Source of the DNA: JBBRLA01 sp038231615
Lineage (GTDB): Bacteria > Myxococcota_A > Polyangia > Palsa-1104 > JAEUJZ01
Direction: 5' to 3'
DNA: 38,665 nt
NCBI GenBank assembly: GCA_038231615.1
Contig: JBBRLA010000002.1
Coordinates: forward strand, 1-38,665
Made by a program: the position numbers and the translations under genes. Shown piece after piece: positions 19,369 to 27,634 of the stretch. The notes under the pieces were generated by a model, which was not told the origin of the DNA, searched no databases, and saw nothing but the letters and a program-made list of their open reading frames with translations. Numbering within the stretch: position 1 is the first letter of the stretch; every line of letters begins with the position of its first letter.

Positions 19369-21789
19369 TTAGTAGTCAATGCCATCGTCGGTCGCATGGT
19401 CCTTGTCGATGTGCATCTGGGGCAGATATTCTTCCTTATCCCAGAGGTATACGTAATGGGCGTAGATGTCGAGCGCCTTCTTCATGTACTCGCGGGTCTG
19501 CGTGTAGGCGCACAGCTCGATGAACTCGTCGAGCTGCCGATCGCCGTGCTGCCCGAGCCAGCGCAGCATGGCCTTGGGCCCGGCGTTGAAGCTGCCAGCC
19601 CCGAGCGCGATCTGTCCCTTGAACTTGCGCAAAAGGTGCCCGATGTACCACGCCCCGAACTGGATGTTCCCCTCGGGATCGTAAAGGACGTCGTCGGTGT
19701 AGGCACGGCCGATGTTGGGCGCCACCTTCTGGCTGGTCGGCGGAATCATCTGCAAGAGCCCGATGGCGTCGGCGTAGGAGACGTCGTGGGGGTTGTACGC
19801 CGACTCCTTCTGCATGATGGTGTACAGGTACCGGGGCGGGTTCTGCCCGGTGGGGGCGTATTTTTCGACGTATTCCTGATAGGCCAGCGGGTAGGCCAGC
19901 TCCCAGTAGCGGCGGGCGGCGGCGGACTTGTGGGGATCCTGGCGCAGGGCGCCCTCGCCGTACTCCTCCGCCAGGAGGTGCGGGCGCTGGAAGTTCTGCC
20001 CCCGCTGGTAGCGGTCGAAGAGCACCGGCAAGGCATGGGACGACCCATACCGGCCGATCAGGGCCCCCTCGACCCGGTGCAGTTCATAGCCGGCCTCGAC
20101 CGGCAGGTCCGCCGAGAGCAACTCCTCGACGCGCAGCACGTCGGCGTCCCGGGCGACCCGGGGGTCCGCCTCCAGCGGCGGGACGGGCGAAGGACTTGAG
20201 GAGGGCACGTCGCCAAAGGGGCCGATGTCGATTTTCGCTTCGGGCTTCGTTTCGATTTTCGTTTCGGGCTTGGCCTCGCGCAGGCGCACCCGGGCCAGCA
20301 GGGCATAGTACGACAAGGGTCGGATGCCGACGAGCTTGCGCCACACGACCTGGGCCTCGGCGCCCTTGCCCAGGTGGACCAGGGCCTGCCCCGCCCAGTA
20401 GCGCCCTTTATCGCCGAGGGTCCCCGGGCGTGCAGAAAGCGTCTGGAAATCGTCCAGCGCCCCAGGGTAGTCCCCCAGCAGGTAGCGCGAGAACCCCTGG
20501 TACCAGCGGGCATCCTCGGCGAAGGGGCCGGGGTAGCGGCGGAGGGTCCCCTGCAAAAGGGGGATGGCTTCCTTGTAGCGCCCGCGGTTGTACTCCAGCC
20601 AACCGGTCAAAAAGGAGGCCTCCGCGGCGTAGCGCGAGCCGGGGTGCGCCTTGACCAGCGCCTGGTACCCGGCGATCGCCTGCTGATCTTTGTCCGCCCG
20701 GGAGAGCGCCCGCGCCCCGTGGAACATCGCTTCGGCCTGGCGCTCGCCCTTCATTCGCGCCGCCACCGATAGCAGCTTGTCGGCGGCCTGCTCATAGCCG
20801 TGGCGCATCTTGTAGTAGGTGGTGCCGGCCCAATAGTCGACCTCGTCCTGCACCGCCTGGCCGACGTCCTTGGGCACCTGCTGAAGTTCGGCCAGTGCCT
20901 CGGGCCACTTGCGGCTGAGCGTCATGTTCCTGGCTCGCTGGATGTGTTCGCCTGCCTCGATCCGGGTCTCGCTGTCGAGGGCACGCAGGTCGACAAGGGC
21001 CTGCTCGGCGAAGGGGTGCAGGGGGTGATCGACGTAGACCTTGCGCAGGCCGGCGCGGGCCTCGACCCGGTGCCCGGCGCGGGCCTCGATCTGGGCCAGG
21101 CGGAAGCGCAGGACGGCGGGGTCAATCTCGGCACCGACGCTCTTCAAGGCCGCCTGGAAGGCCACCCGGGCCTTGTCGTCCTCCTTGGGGCCCAGTTCCC
21201 ACAGGCAGTCCGCCGCCCGGGCCCGGGCCAGGGCCAGAAAGCGCGTCCCCGGCAGGGCGGCCAGGGTCTGGAAGTGCGCTAGGGCGGCGCGCAGCAGCTT
21301 CTCGGCGTTCTTGGTTTCGGGCGGGTTCTGGTTCTGGTTCTTGGTTTCGGGCGGGTTCGCGGAGGGCTCGGTGCCCAGCAGCGCCTCGCTCTCGGCCAGA
21401 AAGTAAAGGGCGTAGTCGCGGTTGCGCAGGGCCTCGGCGGAGGTGTCCATGGCCACCGGCAGGAGCGCCTTGCGGGCATCGGCGTAGTCTCCCGCGAGGA
21501 AGGCGCGGCCCCCGTCTCGGAGGCGGGCGACGCTGGCCGAGGGCGGGGAGGCCTTCGCGATCCGAGGGGGGGCCTTCGCGACCCGAGGGGGGGCCTTCGC
21601 GACCCGAGGGGGGGCCTTCACGACCGGGGCCTTGCCGCGCTGCCGCGAGGGGGCCGCCGCCGCCGGGACGGCGAGCCCCGACGACATCCCCGAGAGGATC
21701 AACAGGGCAAGAAGGCGCAATCCTTCGCCGTGCGGGCGGCGCCGTTTTCCTTGCAGAGGCGGCAGCGGGCCAGGTAAGGCATGTGGCAC
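19369..21789 (-). CDS. Soluble lytic murein transglycosylase, Slt70-like
   Basis: The 806-residue product has a signal peptide, a Lys/Ala/Pro linker with a repeated VAKAPPR heptapeptide (21-bp DNA repeat near 21550-21625), a long TPR-like helical solenoid, and a C-terminal SLT domain. The catalytic Glu is in MQKESAYNP near residue 660, followed by GLLQMIPPT, AWYIGHLLRKF and SFNAGP motifs. The enzyme cleaves peptidoglycan glycan strands in the periplasm, forming 1,6-anhydro ends. It is longer than E. coli Slt70 because of the linker and two further low-complexity Lys/Glu/Thr inserts. The GTG start at 21789 overlaps the longest form of the divergent gene, and TTG about 75 bp downstream is an alternative. 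Confidence 0.88.
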   Translation of the reverse strand: MPHALPGPLPPLQGKRRRPHGEGLRLLALLILSGMSSGLAVPAAAAPSRQRGKAPVVKAPPRVAKAPPRVAKAPPRIAKASPPSASVARLRDGGRAFLAGDYADARKALLPVAMDTSAEALRNRDYALYFLAESEALLGTEPSANPPETKNQNQNPPETKNAEKLLRAALAHFQTLAALPGTRFLALARARAADCLWELGPKEDDKARVAFQAALKSVGAEIDPAVLRFRLAQIEARAGHRVEARAGLRKVYVDHPLHPFAEQALVDLRALDSETRIEAGEHIQRARNMTLSRKWPEALAELQQVPKDVGQAVQDEVDYWAGTTYYKMRHGYEQAADKLLSVAARMKGERQAEAMFHGARALSRADKDQQAIAGYQALVKAHPGSRYAAEASFLTGWLEYNRGRYKEAIPLLQGTLRRYPGPFAEDARWYQGFSRYLLGDYPGALDDFQTLSARPGTLGDKGRYWAGQALVHLGKGAEAQVVWRKLVGIRPLSYYALLARVRLREAKPETKIETKPEAKIDIGPFGDVPSSSPSPVPPLEADPRVARDADVLRVEELLSADLPVEAGYELHRVEGALIGRYGSSHALPVLFDRYQRGQNFQRPHLLAEEYGEGALRQDPHKSAAARRYWELAYPLAYQEYVEKYAPTGQNPPRYLYTIMQKESAYNPHDVSYADAIGLLQMIPPTSQKVAPNIGRAYTDDVLYDPEGNIQFGAWYIGHLLRKFKGQIALGAGSFNAGPKAMLRWLGQHGDRQLDEFIELCAYTQTREYMKKALDIYAHYVYLWDKEEYLPQMHIDKDHATDDGIDY

Positions 21790-21866
21790 GCTTCCAGTAT
21801 ACCGGCTGCGCGGGAGAGGGCCAGAAACCGCCGCCGCTCAAGATCGCCACGACATCGGCCGATATC

Positions 21867-22637
21867 ATGGACATGGAGATCTCATCGCACCCCGACCCCG
21901 AGGAAGTGGCCGCCCTGGTCCACGCCCTGCGCAGCGCCGCCGAGAAAACCAATGACGAGGAGGACGCGGTCCTGCGACAGCTCGGCGCCGCCCTGTGCCG
22001 GGTCGCCGAGCACCTGGAGTGGCACCGGTTCGCCGGGGCGGGTGCCGCCGGGGCCCCCGAGGTCAGCCCGATCAGCGAGGCGACCTTGCATGAACAGCTT
22101 CTGGTGCTGAGCGAGCGTGCCCAGCGGCTTCGCCTGGTCCTGTCGGCGGAGGCCTGCCTGGTCCACGCCGATCCGCCACGGGCGCGGGCGGCCTCGCACT
22201 TGCTCCTGCGCCTGCCTCCGCTGGAGAACCTGGCCGGCGAACAGGCCACCCTGGTGGGCCAGACCCCGGTGTCCGCGGGGACGGCCATGTCCACCCTCTC
22301 GGCCACCCGGGAGATGCTGGCCGCGGCGGCACCCGAGCGGGCCACCCTGGAGCAACTGGGACTTCTGCCGCTGATCGAGGAGATCGACCGGTCCTTGAAG
22401 CAGCTTACCGTGGCGGCGTCCCGGCTCCTTGCGCAGCCCGCCGGAGGGGCCGTCCCAGCCGCCGGCCTGGGGGTGCTCTTCGCCGAGGCGGCGGAACGCT
22501 GCGCCGAGTTCCGTGCCTACGTGCAGGTCGCAACCGGTCACCTTTCCCGACAGGGGGACGATCCCCTCAGGCGGCAACGGCTGCTGGCGCCCCTGTCGCG
22601 CCTTGCCGGGGTCAGCCCGTTTTTCGTGGCCCGCTGA
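21867..22637 (+). CDS. Alpha-helical protein of unknown function
   Basis: I recognise no family. From ATG 21867 the product is 256 residues, rich in Leu, Ala and Glu, with several amphipathic helices and no signal peptide, so it is probably cytoplasmic. The frame extends upstream to 21783, but that would overlap the divergent transglycosylase gene; ATG 21867 or 21873 is preferred. No clear ribosome-binding site is seen. High third-position GC and frame length favour a real gene. It lies 96 bp before the deoC operon, from which it is separated by a good promoter, and is probably not part of it. Confidence 0.6.
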   Translation: MDMEISSHPDPEEVAALVHALRSAAEKTNDEEDAVLRQLGAALCRVAEHLEWHRFAGAGAAGAPEVSPISEATLHEQLLVLSERAQRLRLVLSAEACLVHADPPRARAASHLLLRLPPLENLAGEQATLVGQTPVSAGTAMSTLSATREMLAAAAPERATLEQLGLLPLIEEIDRSLKQLTVAASRLLAQPAGGAVPAAGLGVLFAEAAERCAEFRAYVQVATGHLSRQGDDPLRRQRLLAPLSRLAGVSPFFVAR

Positions 22638-22693
22638 AGGCCCGACTCTCACCCGGACGAACAGGAAGCAGCCCCGCCATCCGGCCCCCGCCA

Positions 22694-22721
22694 TTGACGC
22701 CCGCCCTGTGGTGCTGATAAT
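22694..22721 (+). promoter_or_regulatory. deoC: Housekeeping-type promoter of the deoC operon
   Basis: TTGACG (22694-22699) and GATAAT (22716-22721) are 16 bp apart, each one mismatch from the sigma-70 consensus. A TG two bases before the -10 adds an extended -10 element. The predicted start site near 22728 leaves only about six bases before the deoC ATG at 22734, so the mRNA would be nearly leaderless. No operator palindrome is seen around it. Confidence 0.6.
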
Positions 22722-22733
22722 CCCGTCGTACCC

Positions 22734-23696
22734 ATGGCAGCATCACCCGCTCAAGGAAACCCCGGAGCATCCTTTGGCCCCGGCCCCGAAATAGATCGTC
22801 TGGTCGAGGAGATCGCCAGCCGCGTCCGCGCCCGTCTGGGCCTCTCCGCCGCCGCCAACCTGCCCCTGCGCGACCAGCCGTGTCACGAGGGCCCCTCGGA
22901 GAACTGCGGCGCCTGCGGCCTGTGCACCGTCCGCCGCCCGGACGCCGTCCGCGCCGTCGTCGGTGCCGGCGCCGAACGTGTCGGCTCCGGCCCCGGGACA
23001 CTGGGCGCCCCCGACGACATCGCCGGCCTCATCGACCACACCCTCCTCAAGGCCGATGCCACCGCCGCCGACGTCACCAAGCTCTGCGAAGAGGCCCGCC
23101 AGTACCACTTCGCCTCCGTCTGCGTCAACACCGGCCACGTCCCCCGGGCCAAGGCCCTCCTCTACGGCTCCGGCGTCATGGTCTGCGCCGTCGTCGGTTT
23201 TCCCCTGGGCGCCATGGCCACCGCCGCCAAGGCTTACGAGGCACGCGAGGCCGTCCGTGCAGGCGCCGACGAGATCGACATGGTCATCAACCAGGGCGCC
23301 CTCAAGTCCCGCGACTATGCCACCGTGCAGGAGGACATCCGCAAGGTCGTCGAGGCCGCCCGCCCCGCCCGCGTCAAGGTGATCCTCGAGACCGGGGCCC
23401 TCGACCAGGAGCAGAAGATCATCGCCATCACCCTCTCGAAGATCGCCGGCGCCCACTTTGTCAAGACCTCCACCGGCTTCGGCCCCGGCGGCGCCACCGC
23501 CGAGGACATCGCCCTCATGCGCAAACTCGTCGGCAGCGAGATGGGCGTCAAGGCCTCCGGCGGCGTCCGCACCTGCGAGGACGCCCGCAAGATGCAGGAG
23601 GCCGGCGCCAGCCGCATCGGCGCCTCGGCCTCCGTGTCCATCGTCAACGGCTGCAGGACCGGCAAGCCCCAGAAGGCCGCCGGATCGGGGTATTGA
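22734..23696 (+). CDS. deoC: Deoxyribose-phosphate aldolase with N-terminal extension
   Basis: DeoC cleaves 2-deoxyribose-5-phosphate to acetaldehyde and glyceraldehyde-3-phosphate. The catalytic barrel begins near residue 95 (IDHTLLK at 100-106). It has the EIDMV Asp at 182, the Schiff-base Lys244 in HFVKTSTGF and Lys273 in GVKASGGVRT, so it should be active. The first ~95 residues are not part of the usual ~220-260-residue enzyme. They contain an amphipathic helix (about 19-37) and a cysteine cluster at Cys50, Cys58, Cys61 and Cys64 that could bind zinc or an iron-sulfur cluster. First gene of a six-gene nucleoside operon, with deoB 1 bp downstream of its stop. Confidence 0.95.
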   Translation: MAASPAQGNPGASFGPGPEIDRLVEEIASRVRARLGLSAAANLPLRDQPCHEGPSENCGACGLCTVRRPDAVRAVVGAGAERVGSGPGTLGAPDDIAGLIDHTLLKADATAADVTKLCEEARQYHFASVCVNTGHVPRAKALLYGSGVMVCAVVGFPLGAMATAAKAYEAREAVRAGADEIDMVINQGALKSRDYATVQEDIRKVVEAARPARVKVILETGALDQEQKIIAITLSKIAGAHFVKTSTGFGPGGATAEDIALMRKLVGSEMGVKASGGVRTCEDARKMQEAGASRIGASASVSIVNGCRTGKPQKAAGSGY

Positions 23697-23697
23697 C

Positions 23698-24927
23698 ATG
23701 ACAAACCCGCGGTTCATCGATCGCGAAGCGCCGCAGGCGCCGCGGTTCATCGATCGTGCCCTGCTCTTGGTCATGGATTCCTGCGGCTGCGGCGCGGCCC
23801 CCGATGCCGACCGCTACGGCGACGTCGGCGCGAACACCCTGGGCAACCTGAGCCGCCGCGTCGGCGGCCTCTCCCTGCCCCACCTGCAGGAGCTGGGTCT
23901 GGGCAACCTCACTTCCATCCAGGGCGTGCCCCCAACCCAGGGCCACGCTGGTGCCCGCGGTCGCATGCGCGAGAAGAGCGCCGGCAAGGACACCACCACC
24001 GGTCACTGGGAAATCTGCGGCTTGGAGGTATCCCGCCCCTTCCCCACCTTCCCGGATGGCTTCCCGAAAGAAATGCTCGACCGCTTCACCGCCGCCGCCG
24101 GCCACGGCGTTTTAGGCAACTGCACCGCCTCGGGCACCGAGATCATCGAGCAGCTCGGCCCCCAGCATATGAGCAGCGGAGATCTGATCGTCTACACCTC
24201 GGCGGACAGTGTGTTCCAGATCGCCGCCCACGAACAGGTCGTGCCCCTGCCCGAACTGTACCGCATCTGCCAGGCTGCCCGGCGCCTCTGCGACGAGTAC
24301 AGCATCGGGCGCGTCATCGCCCGTCCCTTCGTCGGCCAGCCAGGCTCCTTCAAGCGCACCTACAACCGCCGCGACTTCTCGGTGCTGCCGCCTTCGCCCA
24401 CGGTGCTCGATCGCCTGGCCGGCGCCGGGCTGCCGGTGATCGGCGTGGGCAAGATCTCCGACATCTTCGCCGGGCAGGGGGTCACCGAGAACATCCACAC
24501 CGAGGGCAACGACGACGGGATGGAACACACCCTCAAAGCCTTCGCCAGGATGCAGTGCGGCCTGGTTTTCTGCAACCTGGTCGACTTCGACATGCTCTAC
24601 GGCCACCGCCGCGATGCGGTGGGCTACCAGCGGGCGCTGGTCGCCTTCGACGCCGCCCTGCCGCGCCTCCGAGCGATGATGGGGCCGCGGGACCTGGTGC
24701 TCCTGACCGCGGACCACGGCAACGACCCGACCTTCCCCGGCACCGACCACACCCGGGAGGAGGTGCCGATCCTGGCCTTCTCCAGCGGCCCGGCGCCATC
24801 GCCGGACCTGGGGGTGCGGCAGGGGTTTTACGACATCGCCCAGACGCTGTGCGACGCCTTCGGCCTGCCCCGATGGGCCCGGGGCCAGAGCTTCCTCTCG
24901 CAGGTGCTGACACAAGGAGCCGCATGA
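23698..24927 (+). CDS. deoB: Phosphopentomutase
   Basis: DeoB interconverts (deoxy)ribose-1-phosphate and 5-phosphate, linking the phosphorylases to DeoC. The 409-residue product belongs to the alkaline-phosphatase superfamily and has the metal and phosphate motifs DSCGCGAAPDA (Asp27), GKDTTTGHWE, VDFDMLYGHRRD and TADHGNDPTFPGTDHTREE. Length is typical (E. coli 407). The first 20 residues are odd: RFIDR occurs twice, at 5-9 and 16-20, because a dispersed 33-bp repeat lies in the 5' coding region. The conserved protein begins at about residue 21. ATG 23698 lies one base after the deoC stop, which fixes the start. Confidence 0.96.
   Translation: MTNPRFIDREAPQAPRFIDRALLLVMDSCGCGAAPDADRYGDVGANTLGNLSRRVGGLSLPHLQELGLGNLTSIQGVPPTQGHAGARGRMREKSAGKDTTTGHWEICGLEVSRPFPTFPDGFPKEMLDRFTAAAGHGVLGNCTASGTEIIEQLGPQHMSSGDLIVYTSADSVFQIAAHEQVVPLPELYRICQAARRLCDEYSIGRVIARPFVGQPGSFKRTYNRRDFSVLPPSPTVLDRLAGAGLPVIGVGKISDIFAGQGVTENIHTEGNDDGMEHTLKAFARMQCGLVFCNLVDFDMLYGHRRDAVGYQRALVAFDAALPRLRAMMGPRDLVLLTADHGNDPTFPGTDHTREEVPILAFSSGPAPSPDLGVRQGFYDIAQTLCDAFGLPRWARGQSFLSQVLTQGAA
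23708..23756. repeat. Dispersed 33-bp-period repeat, copy 2, inside deoB
   Basis: CGCGGTTCATCGATCG occurs at 23708-23723 and 23741-23756, 33 bp apart. The segment between forms a small hairpin, GCGCC-GCA-GGCGC (23728-23740). The unit length preserves the frame, so the repeat adds eleven codons to deoB rather than breaking it. Confidence 0.85.
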
Positions 24928-24962
24928 GCCTCGGCAAGAAGCGCCTGGTAGAATCTGTATGA
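24924..24962 (+). CDS. 12-codon mini-ORF bridging deoB and deoA
   Basis: ATG 24924 overlaps the deoB stop as ATGA, and the mini-ORF's own TGA (24960-24962) overlaps the deoA ATG (24959) in the same way. It encodes MSLGKKRLVESV. AAGGAG at 24914-24919, five bases or fewer upstream, is the strongest ribosome-binding site in the area, while deoA has none of comparable quality. The arrangement would hand ribosomes from deoB to deoA. Whether the peptide itself has a role is unknown. Confidence 0.4.
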   Translation: MSLGKKRLVESV

Positions 24963-26296
24963 GCGCCGCACTGAACATGGTCGATGTCATCCGCAAGAAG
25001 CGCGACGGCGGCGTCTTGTCCAACGACGAGATCGAGCGCTTCGTGCAGTCCTATACCCATGGCGCGGTGCCGGACTACCAGGCGGCGGCGCTCTTGATGG
25101 CGATCTTCTGGCGCGGCCTCACCGGGCCGGAGCTTTTGGCGCTGACCGACGCGATGCTGCGCTCGGGCGAGGTCATCGACCTGTCTGGGATACCGGGGAA
25201 GAAGGTGGACAAGCACTCGACGGGGGGCGTGGGCGACAAGATCTCCCTGCACCTGGCGCCCAGCGTCGCCGCGTGCGGGGTGCTGGTGCCGATGATCTCC
25301 GGTCGCGGCCTGGGCCACAGCGGCGGGACGCTGGACAAGCTGGAATCGATCCCGGGGTTCTGCACGGGCCTGGACCCCGACGAATTTCGCACCGTGCTTT
25401 CGCGGGCCGGGCTCTCGCTGATCGGGCAGACCGAGCACCTGGTGCCGGCGGACAAAAAGCTCTACGCCCTGCGCGACGTGACGGGCACGGTCGAGTCGAT
25501 CCCGCTGATCGCGGCGTCGATCATGTCGAAGAAGCTGGCCGAGGGGATCGACGCGCTGGTGCTGGACGTGAAGGTGGGCAGCGGGGCGTTTATGAAGACG
25601 CTCCCGGACGCGCGGCGGCTGGCGGCGACGCTCATCGACATCGGGCAGCGGGCGGGCAAGCGGGTGACGGCGTTCCTGACCGACATGGACCAGCCCCTGG
25701 GGCGTTGGGTGGGCAACGCCGCCGAGGTCAACGAATCGCTGGAAGTGCTGCGCGGGCACGGCGAGCCGGACCTGCTAGAACTGAACCTGCTTCTGGGGGC
25801 CGAGATGCTTTGTCTCTCAGGGGCGGCGACCGACGAGGCAGACGGGCGGGCGCGCATCGCCGCGGCGCTCTCCTCGGGAGAGGCGTTGCGCCGCTTCCAG
25901 CTCTGCGCTTTGATGCAGGGGGCGCAGATCGATCTCTCCGACCCCGATGAGGAGTGGACGACGATCAACCTGCACCGAGAGGCGCAGGCGGTCACCCATT
26001 CAGGCAGCGCCGGTCACGTGGTGTCCATCGACGCCGAGGCGGTGGGCCGGGCCGGGGTACACCTGCGCGCGGGGCGCAAACAGAAAGAGGACGCCATCGA
26101 CCCGGCGGCCTACATCTACCTGGACCGGAAGCGGGGCGAGCGGGTGGAGGCGGGGGCGCCACTCTGCCACTTCGCCGCGGCAGCGGACCTCCCTGCCGAG
26201 GAGCGGGAAGCGGCGGCGCGGCTTCTGCGCGGGGCCTACGAGATTGGCGCGGCGCCCCCGGATCCGCGCCCCCTGGTACTGGATGTGATGCGATGA
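24959..26296 (+). CDS. deoA: Thymidine/pyrimidine-nucleoside phosphorylase
   Basis: The enzyme splits pyrimidine (deoxy)nucleosides with phosphate into base and (deoxy)ribose-1-phosphate. The 445-residue product starts with the family's NMVDVIRKKRDGG and has the phosphate-binding KHSTGGVGDK at ~85-94, followed by the SGRGLGHSGGTLDKLESI motif. Its length fits dimeric bacterial enzymes (E. coli DeoA 440). From sequence alone I cannot tell thymidine-specific from broad pyrimidine specificity. Its ATG overlaps the stop of the 12-codon mini-ORF, and its stop overlaps the punA ATG. Confidence 0.95.
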   Translation: MSAALNMVDVIRKKRDGGVLSNDEIERFVQSYTHGAVPDYQAAALLMAIFWRGLTGPELLALTDAMLRSGEVIDLSGIPGKKVDKHSTGGVGDKISLHLAPSVAACGVLVPMISGRGLGHSGGTLDKLESIPGFCTGLDPDEFRTVLSRAGLSLIGQTEHLVPADKKLYALRDVTGTVESIPLIAASIMSKKLAEGIDALVLDVKVGSGAFMKTLPDARRLAATLIDIGQRAGKRVTAFLTDMDQPLGRWVGNAAEVNESLEVLRGHGEPDLLELNLLLGAEMLCLSGAATDEADGRARIAAALSSGEALRRFQLCALMQGAQIDLSDPDEEWTTINLHREAQAVTHSGSAGHVVSIDAEAVGRAGVHLRAGRKQKEDAIDPAAYIYLDRKRGERVEAGAPLCHFAAAADLPAEEREAAARLLRGAYEIGAAPPDPRPLVLDVMR

Positions 26297-27168
26297 TCAC
26301 GATTTCTGAGCAGATCGCCGCGATGGCCGGCGTGGTACGTGGACGGCTGCCGCACGGTGCGGCGCCACGGGTCGGCCTGGTGCTGGGCTCGGGGCTGGGG
26401 GACTACGCGGATACCCTAGCTGGCGCGGTCAAGGTCCCCTACGGCGAGCTGCCGGGCTTCCCGGTCTCCCGGGTGGTGGGCCACGCCGGGAACCTGGTGT
26501 ATGGGCGAGGGCCGGCGAGTTCAGCGCATGGGGCGGGGCAGGTCGAGGTGCTGGCGATGCAGGGGCGGGTACACTCCTACGAGGGCCACAGTCTGGAGAC
26601 AGTGGTGCTGCCGATCCGGGCGCTCATCGCCTGCGGCTGCGACACCCTGGTGCTGACCAACGCCGCGGGAGGCATCGGCGCGGGGCTTTCCCCGGGGCAA
26701 CTGGTCCTCCTTTGCGATCACCTGAACCTCATGGGCGGCTCGCCGCTACGGGGCGAGAACGACGGGCGGCTCGGTCCGCGCTTCCCCGACATGAGCGCGG
26801 TCTACGACCCGCTGCTGCGGACGCTGGCCCGGGAGGCGGGCCGGGCGATGGGCATGCAGCTTCACGAAGGTGTGTACGCTGGCTGCGCCGGCCCGCAGTA
26901 CGAGACCCCGGCGGAAGTGCGGATGCTGCGCACCCTGGGCGCCGACCTGGTGGGGATGTCGACGGTGCCGGAGGCGATCGCCGCGCGTCACATGGGCGCG
27001 CGGGTGCTGGGCATCTCGTGCGTCACCAATCTGGCCGCGGGGCTTGGCGGCGCCACCCTGACCCACGACGAGGTCACCGATACGGCGGCGCGGGTGCGCG
27101 GCGACTTCATCCGCCTGCTGGATGGAATCCTCGCCGGCCTGGCGCGCGGGACCCCGTCCCATGCGTGA
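26293..27168 (+). CDS. punA: Purine nucleoside phosphorylase, trimeric type
   Basis: The enzyme phosphorolyses purine (deoxy)nucleosides to base and (deoxy)ribose-1-phosphate. The 291-residue product has the trimeric-class pattern: LVLGSGLGD phosphate loop, VGHAGNL, MQGRVHSYEGHS, TNAAGGIG, and the base-binding GPQYETPAEVRML and GADLVGMSTVPEAI segments. This class usually prefers inosine and guanosine over adenosine, which fits a deaminase in the same operon. ATG 26293 overlaps the deoA stop as ATGA. A short Gly/Ala/Ser insert (GRGPASSAHGAGQ) follows the GHAGNL motif. Confidence 0.95.
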   Translation: MITISEQIAAMAGVVRGRLPHGAAPRVGLVLGSGLGDYADTLAGAVKVPYGELPGFPVSRVVGHAGNLVYGRGPASSAHGAGQVEVLAMQGRVHSYEGHSLETVVLPIRALIACGCDTLVLTNAAGGIGAGLSPGQLVLLCDHLNLMGGSPLRGENDGRLGPRFPDMSAVYDPLLRTLAREAGRAMGMQLHEGVYAGCAGPQYETPAEVRMLRTLGADLVGMSTVPEAIAARHMGARVLGISCVTNLAAGLGGATLTHDEVTDTAARVRGDFIRLLDGILAGLARGTPSHA

Positions 27169-27634
27169 CCCGAAGCCGGAAACCGCCCCCCTGTCCGTCA
27201 TCCCCCCCGAGCAGTGGAACGAGCTGGCGGCGGCGGCGGTGGCGGCGCGGGCGCGAGCGTATGCGCCGTACTCCGGGTTCTTCGTCGGCGCGGCGGTGCG
27301 TACCCGGGATGGGCGGATCTTCAGCGGGGCGAACGTGGAGAACGCCTCGTATGGGCTGACCCTTTGCGCCGAGCGCAGCGCAATCGTCCAGGCGGTGCTG
27401 GCCGGGGGGCGGGAGATCGTGGCGGTGGCGGTGTCCAGCGGGATCTCCCCACCGGCCACCCCGTGTGGGATGTGCCGGCAAACGATGGCGGAGTTCGCCG
27501 AGGACTGTGAGGTGCTGCTCCTGGGCGGCCCCAAAGGTGACGAGGAGCGTCGGGTGGTGACGCTCTCGCAGCTTTTGCCGCAGGCGTTCCGCCCGGCTTC
27601 GCTGTCCCGGGGCAAAGGACCGGTCGGTGGCTGA
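27161..27634 (+). CDS. cdd: Cytidine deaminase
   Basis: The enzyme deaminates cytidine and deoxycytidine to uridine forms, which the pyrimidine phosphorylase can then cleave. The 157-residue product has the zinc site CAERSA (Cys69, catalytic Glu71) and PCGMC (Cys102, Cys105), plus the FSGANVENASYG substrate motif. It is the short, tetrameric type with a ~12-residue N-terminal addition. The ATG at 27161 overlaps the last 8 bp of punA; the upstream in-frame start at 27122 would overlap more and is less likely. Confidence 0.95.
   Translation: MRDPKPETAPLSVIPPEQWNELAAAAVAARARAYAPYSGFFVGAAVRTRDGRIFSGANVENASYGLTLCAERSAIVQAVLAGGREIVAVAVSSGISPPATPCGMCRQTMAEFAEDCEVLLLGGPKGDEERRVVTLSQLLPQAFRPASLSRGKGPVGG

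Noticed and set aside
21540..21630. Tandem 21-bp units considered as CRISPR-like
   Set aside because: Units are contiguous without spacers and encode VAKAPPR in frame in the transglycosylase linker.
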